Below, piece by piece: positions 17,973 through 26,219 of a DNA stretch of 64,000 nucleotides. A model generated the notes under the pieces. The model did not search any database and was not told where the DNA came from. It saw nothing but the letters and a program-made list of their open reading frames with translations. The DNA is from Mycolicibacterium moriokaense. Its GTDB lineage: Bacteria > Actinomycetota > Actinomycetes > Mycobacteriales > Mycobacteriaceae. Position 1 is the stretch's first letter. Every line of letters starts with the position of its first letter. Position numbers and translations under genes: made by a program. Location: positions 4,278,001-4,342,000 of the forward strand of contig NZ_AP022560.1 of assembly GCF_010726085.1 (NCBI RefSeq), written 5' to 3'.

Positions 17973-18284
17973 TCACCTGGGGCCGACTCCAGGGCGGCCA
18001 CCGCCGGGTCCACCGGGACCGCCCGGACGCCCGGGTCGACCCAAATTAATGTCGATACCCCAGTCGTCGCTGCAATACCAGGGGTCAGCGCAATAACCGG
18101 GGTAGACCGGACCGGCCGACGGGGCGGTCGGGCCGCCCCCGCGCACCGTGCCCTGGGCGCAGACGGTGGCGGCGCCGGCGTTCGTGCAGTCGGCCGACGC
18201 GGGTGGAGCGTCGGACACGACCACTCCGACCGATGCCACGATTAATGCGATCCCCCACAAGACGTGAAGTCGGGAAAGTTTCAC
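17973..18284 (-). CDS. Small secreted Gly/Pro-rich protein
   Basis: 103 residues. An uncleaved-looking N-terminus is followed by a clear signal sequence (HVLWGIALIVASVGVVVSDA, cut near PPASADC). The mature part has four or five cysteines (DCTNAGAATVCAQG, YCADPWYCSDDW) and a C-terminal tail of Gly-Pro-Gly and Arg repeats. Short exported proteins of this kind are common in mycobacteria and have no assigned role. It lies 46 bases upstream of the haemophore-like gene on the same strand, so the two may be co-transcribed. Confidence 0.65.
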   Translation of the reverse strand: MKLSRLHVLWGIALIVASVGVVVSDAPPASADCTNAGAATVCAQGTVRGGGPTAPSAGPVYPGYCADPWYCSDDWGIDINLGRPGRPGGPGGPGGGRPGVGPR

Positions 18285-18621
18285 GGCTGCCTCCCCTCAT
18301 TGGTAGGCCGCCGCCCGCACGTGCGCTGGCAGCGCGTCGGTAACCGATATCCCGGAGCATATTTCGGACGGTTGGCAATATTGGCGGAATAGCAATTCCC
18401 GCCGGAAGAACCGGATTTCGTTCGATGGCCAGCTCGCAGCACTGAATTCACGATTCTTGCAACTGCAAAGTGCCAGCCGAGCGGATCAGGGTTCGTTTGC
18501 CTTACTGCCCTGGCTTTTGGCCGTATCCCCTCCTCAAGCTTGGTGATTCAAACATCCACTCCGCCCTTCGTGCTGGTGCTACTGTCCGATCACTTGGGGG
18601 GATTAGAGGGGCGGTATTGGC
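18285..18621. other. Divergent intergenic region, 337 bases
   Basis: No gene was found on either strand. The region must hold the promoters for the secreted protein (minus) and the DyP operon (plus). It contains an inverted repeat GGAAT-AGCA-ATTCC at 18386-18399 and the string GCAATATTGGCG at 18375-18386, which recurs at 43668-43679. A GAGGGG element at 18607-18612 can serve as ribosome site for ATG 18622. I could not assign convincing -35/-10 boxes. Confidence 0.5.
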
Positions 18622-19176
18622 ATGAGCAACCAGGATTGGACCAAGCCCGCCGCGATGGCGATCCCCAAAGAGGGGTATTTCGAATTGGAGCGGGGACGAT
18701 ACGGACCCGTCTTTCCCCGCACCCCGGCCTGCTACGGCTTCTCGATCATCGCGAAGGTGAAAGAAGGCCGCGAAGAGGCGGTACGGGCATACGGCAAGAC
18801 CATCGAGGAGACGATCGCCGAGAGTCCGGACGCTTTGGCGCCACTGCGTCTGCATTATCTCCGCTGGCAGCTGTTCGACGTCGGGTCAGGACTGCACTTC
18901 CAATATCAGGGCATCTTCGACACCGATTTCGACAAGTACACCGAGGACGCCGTCGCACTGTTCAGCGCCACTGGCATCACCACCGTGTTCACCAACCTCG
19001 AAGGGTTCCCCGAGGATTGGAAGGAGAACCCGGAGGCGTTCGTGAAGTTTGTCCGCGAGCACCAGTGCCCCAGTTTCCTGGAATACGGCGAATACCCCTA
19101 CGTGACTGCCGACGAGATTAAGAAGGCGCTGAGGCTGAAAGCCGCTTTCTCGACCATGCTCGACCAAATGCAGTAG
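18622..19176 (+). CDS. Unknown protein, first gene of DyP peroxidase operon
   Basis: 184 residues, soluble, no signal peptide. I do not recognise a named family. It looks like a small alpha-beta protein: FSIIAKVKEGREEAVRAYGK, LRLHYLRWQLFDVG, LHFQYQGIFDTDFDKYTEDA and FPEDWKENPEAFVKFVREH suggest a ferredoxin-like or dimeric alpha-beta barrel fold, in which two short strand-helix repeats could bind a haem or small ligand. It ends 15 bases before the DyP-type peroxidase and is the first of five plus-strand genes with small gaps, so a partner role with the peroxidase is plausible. Confidence 0.65.
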   Translation: MSNQDWTKPAAMAIPKEGYFELERGRYGPVFPRTPACYGFSIIAKVKEGREEAVRAYGKTIEETIAESPDALAPLRLHYLRWQLFDVGSGLHFQYQGIFDTDFDKYTEDAVALFSATGITTVFTNLEGFPEDWKENPEAFVKFVREHQCPSFLEYGEYPYVTADEIKKALRLKAAFSTMLDQMQ

Positions 19177-19191
19177 CACCCATGACCGGGC

Positions 19192-20544
19192 GTGATCCTT
19201 CGACGAAGGGGAAGCAGTAGCGAGGTGCTCGAACTCGACGACATTCAGCACATCCTGCTGACGCGTACACCGGCCATCACTGGACGGTATGAGTTCTTGA
19301 CGTTCGACAGCCCGGCGGGAGGTCGGATGTGGCTCTCCGAGCTACTACCGAAGACCCAGTCGGCGACCGAGGCCGTCGCCACCATCGACGAGTCGGATCG
19401 CTGGGTCACGTTGGCCTTCACCTGGAACGGCCTTCGCGCACTCGGTGTCCCCGAAGAATCACTTGCGACCTTCCCCGACGAATTTCGCGAGGGAATGGCC
19501 GCGCGCGCCGACATCCTCGGCGACACCGGCACCGCCGCGCCCGAGCACTGGCTCGGCGGGCTGGCGCGCGACGACTTGCATGCGATCGCAATTCTGTTCT
19601 CCCGCACCGACGAACAGTGCCGACGGTCCATCGACGAGCACGACCAGCTACTGGCTCGCACCGACGGGGCGCGCAGCCTTTCGTACCTCGACCTCAATGC
19701 GTCACCGCCGTTCAACTACGCCCACGACCATTTCGGCTTTCGGGACCGACTGTCGCAGCCGGTGATGAAAGGATCCGGCGAGGAACCGACCCCCGGATCA
19801 GGGGCGCCACTGGAGCCGGGTGAATTCATCCTGGGTTATCCGGATGAGAACGGCCCGGTGGCAAACCTCCCTGAGCCGCAGGAACTGTCGCGCAATGGCA
19901 GCTACATGGCATACCGCCGCCTGGAGGAGCACGTCGGCTTATTCCGCGACTATCTGCGTGAGCACGCCGAGACACCGGACGAACAAGAACTCCTGGCGGC
20001 GAAGTTCATGGGCCGCTGGCGCAGCGGTGCGCCACTGGTATTGGCGCCGGAAGCGGACGACCCCGGACTCGGAGCGGATCCGATTCGCAACAACGACTTC
20101 AACTACAAGGAGATGGATCCTTTTGGGTACGCCTGCCCGCTCGGCTCCCATGCCCGCCGGTTGAATCCACGCGACACCGCGCACAACATGAACCGTCGGC
20201 GCATGATCCGCCGCGGCGCCACCTACGGTCCGGCGTTGCCCGAGGATGCGCCCGACGACGGCGTGGACCGCGGCATCGCGGCGTTCATCATCTGCGCAGA
20301 CCTGGTCCGGCAGTTCGAGTTCGCGCAGAACGTCTGGATCAACGATAAGACGTTCCACGAGCTCGGCAACGAGCATGATCCCATCTGCGGTACCCAGGAC
20401 GGCACCCTGGACTTCACCGTGCCCAAGCGTCCTATCCGCAAGGTGCACAAGGGTATTCCAGCTTTCACCACGCTTCGCGGCGGCGCCTACTTCTTCCTGC
20501 CCGGAATGAGCGCGATGCGGTACCTGGCTTCACTCGGCGATTAG
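19192..20544 (+). CDS. DyP-type haem peroxidase
   Basis: 450 residues from GTG 19192 (another GTG in frame lies about ten codons later). The fold is read from the distal motif FGFRDRLSQP (181-190), the proximal haem-ligand region PLGSHARRLNPRD (His about 320) and MIRRGATYG, with a C-terminal FFLPGMSAMRYLASL. DyP enzymes use hydrogen peroxide to oxidise dyes, phenolics or other donors. The usual GxxDG motif reads GFRDR: the distal Asp is kept but the final Gly is Arg. No signal peptide is present and no encapsulin gene is nearby, so it is probably cytoplasmic and works with the operon neighbours. Confidence 0.85.
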   Translation: MILRRRGSSSEVLELDDIQHILLTRTPAITGRYEFLTFDSPAGGRMWLSELLPKTQSATEAVATIDESDRWVTLAFTWNGLRALGVPEESLATFPDEFREGMAARADILGDTGTAAPEHWLGGLARDDLHAIAILFSRTDEQCRRSIDEHDQLLARTDGARSLSYLDLNASPPFNYAHDHFGFRDRLSQPVMKGSGEEPTPGSGAPLEPGEFILGYPDENGPVANLPEPQELSRNGSYMAYRRLEEHVGLFRDYLREHAETPDEQELLAAKFMGRWRSGAPLVLAPEADDPGLGADPIRNNDFNYKEMDPFGYACPLGSHARRLNPRDTAHNMNRRRMIRRGATYGPALPEDAPDDGVDRGIAAFIICADLVRQFEFAQNVWINDKTFHELGNEHDPICGTQDGTLDFTVPKRPIRKVHKGIPAFTTLRGGAYFFLPGMSAMRYLASLGD

Positions 20545-20553
20545 GAGATCACG

Positions 20554-21555
20554 ATGCGCGCCCGCACCTATAACCAGAGCCATGTCCCCCGGCCGCACAC
20601 CGGCGGACGTCGCATCAGCATCTACTGGACGTGGAGCTACCCCTGGGAGTCGCAACGGGATCCGGCCATCATCGAGAACCGCTTCTCCACCATCACCGAG
20701 GTGCGCAATGTCGCGTGGCCTGCCTACGAGACGCCGGAGTACGACGCAGCCAACTTCCTGCAGGGCATCGCGGGAACGCTGGAGCTGTTCCACCGCTCCA
20801 CTCTGGATTTCCAAGCGCTGGCCGAGGAGGCCACCGGCCACCCCGTGGCCGTCTTCCAGCGCATCGACCAGGCCGGCTACAAGTTGCCAATCGACGAACG
20901 GATCCTCGCCGACACCGACACGTTGATGGTGTTCGGCCTGGACCATCTGCTCTCTGAACAGGAAGCTGCGCCGGGGGAGGTCGCCGCGATCTCCGAATGG
21001 CTGCAACGGGAGGGCACCTGCCTGCTGCTGGCGCCACATCACGATGTCGGGTTCACCGACGACTACACCCAGCGACAGGTGGAGTATGAACACCACGGCG
21101 ACCGTCTTGTTCCGCGCCAGCAGCGCTTCGGTCAGTACACGCGCTCGCTGATGAAGGCGCTTTCGGTGCCGGTGCACAACACGTGGGGGCTGCGGCCCGC
21201 GGTGGTCGAGGGCACCAAGGAGATCGCGCCGTTGACGGGTTTCCGCGATCTGGACACGCCGCAACTGCTGGACAACGTCACCACCTTCAACTTCCACCCG
21301 CATCTACCCCACTACGAACTGACCGCACCCGAAGGCGACGGCCTACGCGTCCTCGGACGACAGCGGATCGACCCCGACCGTCCGCACCCGTTCACCGCGG
21401 CGGGCAATACCGAGTTCAACGCGTTGATCTGGATGCCGCCCGCCAGTGAGCGGGGCGGCGACATCGTGCTCATCGACTCCACTCACTTCACCACCCTGTT
21501 CGGTGGCACCGACAGCCTGCGCAACCTGTGGCACAACCTGGCCACCATGAAATAG
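20554..21555 (+). CDS. Unknown protein, amidotransferase-like sequence
   Basis: 333 residues, nine bases after the peroxidase gene. No named family recognised with confidence. The middle (LADTDTLMVFGLDHLLSEQE, then AISEWLQREGTCLLLAPHHD) resembles class I glutamine-amidotransferase-like or ThuA-like folds, where a strand-turn element flags a ligand site, but no nucleophilic Cys is seen at the expected elbow. The C-terminal part has IVLIDSTHFTTLFGGTDSLRN. Several conserved-looking His residues (FNFHPHLPHYE, APHHDVGF) could bind metal. Its place between peroxidase and ATP-grasp suggests a joint pathway. Confidence 0.6.
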   Translation: MRARTYNQSHVPRPHTGGRRISIYWTWSYPWESQRDPAIIENRFSTITEVRNVAWPAYETPEYDAANFLQGIAGTLELFHRSTLDFQALAEEATGHPVAVFQRIDQAGYKLPIDERILADTDTLMVFGLDHLLSEQEAAPGEVAAISEWLQREGTCLLLAPHHDVGFTDDYTQRQVEYEHHGDRLVPRQQRFGQYTRSLMKALSVPVHNTWGLRPAVVEGTKEIAPLTGFRDLDTPQLLDNVTTFNFHPHLPHYELTAPEGDGLRVLGRQRIDPDRPHPFTAAGNTEFNALIWMPPASERGGDIVLIDSTHFTTLFGGTDSLRNLWHNLATMK

Positions 21556-21616
21556 CACCCATTCGTCCCGGTCGCGGCCTAGTGTCGGGCTATCCGACCA
21601 CAGCGAGGTGAACGCG

Positions 21617-23278
21617 ATGAGTGATCGCCCGGTTCGAGCTAGACGGCCTTCGAGCGCTACCAAGAAAAGCGCCGCGAGAAAGACGTCCACCGCCAAAAAG
21701 GCACCTGCGAAACGGGCGGCGCCGCGCAGCACCACGACGGCACAACCCCAAGAGACTCAGCCCCGTGAGATCAGTGTCGGCACCGACGCGGCCTTCGCCC
21801 CTGGCGGCGGACCGCAGCGCCGCCGGCTGCGGAACATCTCCGAGGTACGGCATTTCTTCCGCACCAACGACGTGCCGATCCTGTTCTTCGGCGCGACCCC
21901 GTTCAACCTATTGGGTCTCGACCGCTGGGTGCGCAACTTCTCGTACATCACGTACTACGACGCCTGGGACGGCGCGCATCCACGGGTGTTCACTCCGAGC
22001 CACAAGCCGTACCAGGAGTTCGAGAGTGGCGAGGAGATCAACAACTGGCTGCTCACCAACCCCGAAGTGCGGGCGCACATCAAGGCGGCCACCCCGCGCG
22101 GCGTGCGTCCCAAGGTCGCCATGGTGTTCTTCGACAGCGAAACCGAGGACATCTGTAAGGAACTCGGCTACGACCTGATCCTGCCCCCGGCGAGTCTGCG
22201 CGAGCGGCTGGATTCCAAGATCGTCACCACCCAGCTCGGAAACGAGGCCGGTGCGCCCAGCGTGCCGAACGTACTGACCCGCGTCGACGGGTGGCACGGA
22301 CTGCGCGCCGAGGCCGAAAAAGCCGGTCTCGGTGACGAACTCGTCGTTCAGACACCGTACGGCGACTCGGGCAAAACCACCTTCTTCATCTCGTCGGAGG
22401 CCGATTGGCGTAAGCACAGCGCCGACATCGTCGGCCAGGAGATCAAAGTGATGCGCCGCATCAACAATCGGCCGGTGGCTGTCGAGGCAGTGCTGACGCG
22501 GTGCGGCACCATCGTCGGCCCCTTCATGTCGGAACTGATCGGTTATCCGGAACTCACACCGGCCCGCGGTGGGTGGTGCGGCAACGAGATGTTCCCCGAG
22601 GTATTGACGGGCGAAAGCAGGCGCATCGCAACACAATTGGTTCGCCGACTGGGCGATCGTCTGGCCGACGAGGGTTACCGCGGATTCTTCGAGGTGGACG
22701 TCCTCGTCGACACCGACACCAACGACATCTACCTCGGCGAGCTCAACCCTCGGATCAGTGGGGCGTCGTCGATCACGAACGTGACGGCAGGCGCGTATGC
22801 CGATGTGCCGCTGTTCCTGTTCCACATCTTGGAGTTCATGAACGTCGACTTCGATCTGGACGTCGACGAGATCAACGAGCGGTGGGAGGAGTTGGCGTCG
22901 GCCGACGTGTGGAGCCAGATGGTGCTGAAGGAGACCGACGACGTCGTGCAGCGCCTGACCGCGACACCGCGCACCGGGCAGTACGCACTCGACGCGAGCG
23001 GTGCACTGGTGTTCCGTCGCGCGGCCCTGGACTGGCACCAGCTGCAGAACGAATCGGAGGCGTTCTTCCTGCGGATCTACGGACCCGGCGACTATCGCTG
23101 GAAGGGCGCCGACCTCGGGGTGCTGGTGACGAAGGGGCGCCTGCAGGTCGACTCGGGGACGGGCAAATCGTCGCTGGCCATCCGCGCACGTCATCTGATC
23201 GATTCCCTGCGGGCCGAATACGCAGGTACGCCGCTTGCCGAACCTTCCGGGCCGAAGAGCGACGTCGGACTCAAGTAG
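21617..23278 (+). CDS. ATP-grasp enzyme (biotin carboxylase-like) with Lys/Ala-rich tail
   Basis: 553 residues from ATG 21617, chosen because GAGG lies eight bases upstream; a GTG three codons earlier is too close to it. Residues 1-50 are basic and disordered (KKSAARKTSTAKKAPAKRAA), like a histone-H1 or DNA-binding tail. The catalytic part has ATP-grasp features: ELVVQTPYGDSGKTTFF (nucleotide loop), IKVMRRINNRPVAVEAVL, RGFFEVDVLVDTDTNDIYLG and GELNPRISGASS (metal-binding Glu-x-Asn). ATP-grasp enzymes join a carboxylate to an amine or thiol via acyl phosphate. No biotin carrier partner is nearby, so true carboxylase activity is doubtful; ligase action on a peptide or metabolite is as likely. 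Confidence 0.75.
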   Translation: MSDRPVRARRPSSATKKSAARKTSTAKKAPAKRAAPRSTTTAQPQETQPREISVGTDAAFAPGGGPQRRRLRNISEVRHFFRTNDVPILFFGATPFNLLGLDRWVRNFSYITYYDAWDGAHPRVFTPSHKPYQEFESGEEINNWLLTNPEVRAHIKAATPRGVRPKVAMVFFDSETEDICKELGYDLILPPASLRERLDSKIVTTQLGNEAGAPSVPNVLTRVDGWHGLRAEAEKAGLGDELVVQTPYGDSGKTTFFISSEADWRKHSADIVGQEIKVMRRINNRPVAVEAVLTRCGTIVGPFMSELIGYPELTPARGGWCGNEMFPEVLTGESRRIATQLVRRLGDRLADEGYRGFFEVDVLVDTDTNDIYLGELNPRISGASSITNVTAGAYADVPLFLFHILEFMNVDFDLDVDEINERWEELASADVWSQMVLKETDDVVQRLTATPRTGQYALDASGALVFRRAALDWHQLQNESEAFFLRIYGPGDYRWKGADLGVLVTKGRLQVDSGTGKSSLAIRARHLIDSLRAEYAGTPLAEPSGPKSDVGLK

Positions 23279-23299
23279 GGCTGAGCTAGTCTCGTCGCC

Positions 23300-24499
23300 A
23301 TGGTGTTGGGAGGCGACACAGGGCGTGCGCCCTCGGATGTCACGCTGGACAACTGGCAGTCCGCCTCGCATCTGCACTGGACGTTCCAGCATGTCGCGGA
23401 CTTCCTGCCGACGGCCGTCATCTCACGGGGCACCGGCCCTGTCGCCGAACTGCCCCCCGCTCCCGACGAACTGCCCCGGCTGTCCGAGATCCCCCTGCAC
23501 GACAACACAAATGGCCGACGGACCACGGTCGGCGATGTGATGGCCGCGACGGCGACCGACGGCTGGATCGTCACCCATCACGGACGAGTGCTCACCGAGC
23601 AGTACTACGGCGGCATGGCCGCCGACACACAGCACCTGTTGATGTCGGTCAGCAAGTCGTTGGTCGGCATGGTGGCCGGCGCGCTGGTCGGCAACGGCGC
23701 GCTCGACGTAGACGCGGAGCTCACGCACTACGTCCCCGCCCTAGCGGCCTCCGGCTACGCGGGCGCCACGGTCCGGCATCTCCTCGACATGCGTTCGGGC
23801 ATCGCGTTCTCCGAGGACTACCTGAACCCGATGGCCGAAGTGCGACTGCTCGAACAGGCCATCGGCTGGGCGCCTCGCACCGTGCCGGACCTGCCGACGA
23901 CGATGTACGACTACCTGCTCACCCTGCGGCAGGGCTCGCCGCACGGGGGACCGTTCGCCTACCGATCCTGCGAGACCGACATCCTCGGCTGGGTCTGCGA
24001 GGCGGCAGGCGGACTGCGGATGCCCGAGCTCATGTCAGTCCTGCTGTGGAGCAAGGTCGGTGCCGACAACGATGCGACGATCGCGGTCGACCAGGTCGGC
24101 ACGGGCATGTTCGACGGCGGCATCAACGCCTGCCTTCGCGACCTCGCCCGGTTCGGTGCGCTGTACCTCAACGACGGAACATCGTTGACCGGCGAGCCGG
24201 TGGTGTCACCCGCATGGATCGCCGACACGCTCGAGGGCGGCATCGATTCGCGGGACGCCTTCGCCGCGAGCCCCGACGACAACCGCATGCCGGGCGGCAT
24301 GTACCGCAACCAGGTCTGGTTCCCGTATCCGGGCAACAATGTGTTGCTGTGCTTGGGGATTCACGGTCAGATGATCTACGTCAACCGCTCGGCGGGTCTC
24401 GTCGCGGCCAAGCTGTCGAGCTGGCCGTTGCCCCAGGACGCCACCAAGCTGTTCCCGACGGTCGCCGCGTTCGACGAGATCGCCGCGCAGCTGTCCTGA
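23300..24499 (+). CDS. Serine beta-lactamase family hydrolase
   Basis: 399 residues, 21 bases after the ATP-grasp gene. Class C beta-lactamase/esterase motifs: SxxK in QHLLMSVSKSLVGMVAG, YxS in FAYRSCETDILGWV, and the late HGQMIYVNRSAGLV region in place of KTG. No signal peptide is visible, so it is likely an intracellular esterase, amidase or peptidase rather than a secreted penicillin-binding enzyme. It is the last gene of the operon and converges on the AveC-like gene with a 14-base gap. Substrate unknown; it may remove or add the group formed by the ATP-grasp enzyme. Confidence 0.82.
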   Translation: MVLGGDTGRAPSDVTLDNWQSASHLHWTFQHVADFLPTAVISRGTGPVAELPPAPDELPRLSEIPLHDNTNGRRTTVGDVMAATATDGWIVTHHGRVLTEQYYGGMAADTQHLLMSVSKSLVGMVAGALVGNGALDVDAELTHYVPALAASGYAGATVRHLLDMRSGIAFSEDYLNPMAEVRLLEQAIGWAPRTVPDLPTTMYDYLLTLRQGSPHGGPFAYRSCETDILGWVCEAAGGLRMPELMSVLLWSKVGADNDATIAVDQVGTGMFDGGINACLRDLARFGALYLNDGTSLTGEPVVSPAWIADTLEGGIDSRDAFAASPDDNRMPGGMYRNQVWFPYPGNNVLLCLGIHGQMIYVNRSAGLVAAKLSSWPLPQDATKLFPTVAAFDEIAAQLS

Positions 24500-24513
24500 C
24501 ATGCCCCCAGGTG

Positions 24514-25299
24514 CTATCTCGGCTGGTTCGGTACGCCAGGGAACAACTGCACATCCGGGCCGGAGGTCACATATCCCAACTGCTTGGTCACGAGATGTGG
24601 TGCGAAAACGGATGCGTAGAGCACATTTCCGACAATGATGACGGTGACGATGGACACGATCGCCGATTGCACCTTGGTCTTCGACAACTTGTCCGACCAC
24701 ATCTCGATGACGTTGCGGCCCTGCGAATCCGTGCGCCCGAGCAGGTAGGTGAAGACCATCATCTGAATGCCCATCGCGATGGCGTCGTAGATCGGGTACT
24801 GGTGCAGAGTCCCCTCGAACAGTCCCAGACCGGGAATCACGTAGGCGTAGTAGAAGACTCCGAGGCGGGCGCCGAGGCCGGCGTTGAACATCAGGGCCCA
24901 GCAGAAGCCGACGATGAGCCCGACGATCAACAAGGTCTGCGGCCTGCGCCAGTTGAACCGCGCGGCGAGCCGACGGCCGATGGCCGCACCCGTGACGGCC
25001 GGGATGCAGAAGTAGCCGATGTATCCCAGCGGCACCGACGACGGCAGTCCCCCCCAGGTCATGTTCAACGGCCACCACGACGGCATGCGTGGCAGCGCCG
25101 GCGGGAACTGCGCGTACATCGCCCAGTCGTAGGGCGCCTCGATCCAGGAGAACGAGATCGCGGAGATACACAGCAGAAGCAGTGGATGCAGGCGGCCGCG
25201 GCGGACGCTCAGGTAGATCCCGGCGGTGACGAACAGGACGCCGCTCAGCCAGCCGAACGCATTGGACGCGATCAGCAGCGGGGTCATCTCGGTGTTCAT
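24514..25299 (-). CDS. AveC-like integral membrane protein (spirocyclase family)
   Basis: 261 residues with about seven hydrophobic helices. It resembles the actinobacterial AveC/MeiC-like family: ISFSWIEAPYDWAMYAQFPP, PLNMTWGGLPSSVPLGYIGYF, VGFCWALMFNAGLGARLGVF and YPIYDAIAMGIQMMVFTYLLG. AveC of Streptomyces acts as dehydratase and spiroketal cyclase in avermectin synthesis; the role of mycobacterial relatives is unknown and they often lie beside cytochrome P450 genes, as here. A second member is at 31706-32842. It is the second gene after the 47-residue ORF, overlapping it by ATGA, and probably falls under the TetR operator at 25473. Confidence 0.72.
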   Translation of the reverse strand: MNTEMTPLLIASNAFGWLSGVLFVTAGIYLSVRRGRLHPLLLLCISAISFSWIEAPYDWAMYAQFPPALPRMPSWWPLNMTWGGLPSSVPLGYIGYFCIPAVTGAAIGRRLAARFNWRRPQTLLIVGLIVGFCWALMFNAGLGARLGVFYYAYVIPGLGLFEGTLHQYPIYDAIAMGIQMMVFTYLLGRTDSQGRNVIEMWSDKLSKTKVQSAIVSIVTVIIVGNVLYASVFAPHLVTKQLGYVTSGPDVQLFPGVPNQPR

Positions 25300-25439
25300 C
25301 GATTCGCCCTGTCGCTCGCCGCCTCCGCTTCGGGCTCACTCCCGGCATCACCGCGCGCCTCCGGGTCGAAGTAGATCACCAGCCCGAATATCAGGATGAT
25401 CAGCCCGAACAGAGTCCCGAGAATGATGAGTTGGCCCAC
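25296..25439 (-). CDS. 47-residue one-helix membrane protein
   Basis: A small gene I read from GTG 25439 to TGA 25296. AAGGGA lies seven bases before the start. Residues 2-23 form one hydrophobic helix (GQLIILGTLFGLIILIFGLV), followed by IYFDPEARGD and an acidic, Ala/Glu-rich tail (SEPEAEAASDRANR). The stop overlaps the ATG of the AveC-like gene as ATGA, so the pair is translationally coupled. The layout (one helix, short polar tail, coupled to a multi-helix protein) is typical of small accessory subunits. No homologue is known to me; function is inferred only as a partner of the AveC-like protein. Confidence 0.65.
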   Translation of the reverse strand: MGQLIILGTLFGLIILIFGLVIYFDPEARGDAGSEPEAEAASDRANR

Positions 25440-25472
25440 GAGCGCGTCCCTTCACAGCGGTCGACCGATTGG

Positions 25473-25490
25473 TAATAGTGCACACTATTA
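25473..25490. promoter_or_regulatory. Perfect palindromic operator TAATAGTG-CA-CACTATTA
   Basis: TAATAGTGCACACTATTA has two 8-base arms in perfect inverted repeat around CA. It sits between the divergent TetR gene (start 25563) and the 47-residue ORF (start 25439). A minus-strand TTGACC (25500-25505) could be a -35 with the palindrome overlying the promoter. A TetR repressor adjacent to a palindrome of this size normally binds it. A matching site is at 42068-42085. Confidence 0.7.
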
Positions 25491-25562
25491 AAATAGTCAG
25501 GTCAAGGACCGCTATCGTTGAGGCCCATCAGCCGCGCAGCGCGGTCTAAGGAGTGGAAAGCC

Positions 25563-26210
25563 GTGCCGCAGCGACGTTCATCTGCAAAACAGACCTCGGA
25601 GGCGACTCGTCGGCCACGTGGGGAGGCGCGCCGACTGCTCCTCGACGCCGCGCGCGAACTCTTTGCGCGCCAGGACTACCGGGCCACGACCACCCGGGAG
25701 ATCGCCGAGGCCGCCGGAGTCACCGAATACCTGCTCTTTCGCCACTTCGGCTCGAAGGCAGGCTTGTTTCGCGAAGCCCTTGTCCTGCCGTTCACCAACT
25801 TCGTCGACGACTTTGCCAAGACCTGGCAGTCCGTCGATCACGAGGCGACGGACGAGGAGCAACTGGCGCGGCAGTTCGTCGGCCACCTCTACGACGTCCT
25901 CGTTGAACATCGCGGCCTTCTGCTGACCCTCGTCGCGTCGGACGGGCTCAGCGAGGAGGAGATCGAAAGCGCGGGTATCACCGATATTCGGCGGACACTC
26001 AGCCTGCTCGGCCAGATCAGCACCGAGGGCATGCGCCTGCGCGGGCTGCAGTCGGGCCAACCCGAACTGCCGGCACACTCCACGGTGGCGATGATCGTCG
26101 GCATGGTCGCACTGCGTTCGACGTTCTTCGGAAACCGCCCACCGTCGCGCGAGGCCATCGTCGATGAGCTCGTCCAGACCACGCTGCACCGATTCCGACA
26201 CCGACCGTAG
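25563..26210 (+). CDS. TetR/AcrR family regulator
   Basis: 215 residues from GTG 25563 with AAGGAG ten bases upstream; an upstream in-frame start lacks a ribosome site. The N-terminus is basic (PQRRSSAKQTSEATRRPRG). The DNA-binding domain runs about 20-68: LLLDAARELFARQDYRATTT, REIAEAAGVTEYLLFRHFGS. The C-terminal ligand-binding part is all helical. It is divergent from the AveC-like pair, and a perfect palindrome lies 73 bases upstream of its start. It probably represses its own gene, the AveC-like genes, and the 42120 gene, which has a near-identical site. Ligand unknown, likely an intermediate of the P450 cluster. Confidence 0.88.
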   Translation: MPQRRSSAKQTSEATRRPRGEARRLLLDAARELFARQDYRATTTREIAEAAGVTEYLLFRHFGSKAGLFREALVLPFTNFVDDFAKTWQSVDHEATDEEQLARQFVGHLYDVLVEHRGLLLTLVASDGLSEEEIESAGITDIRRTLSLLGQISTEGMRLRGLQSGQPELPAHSTVAMIVGMVALRSTFFGNRPPSREAIVDELVQTTLHRFRHRP

Positions 26211-26219
26211 CCGTGGCGG

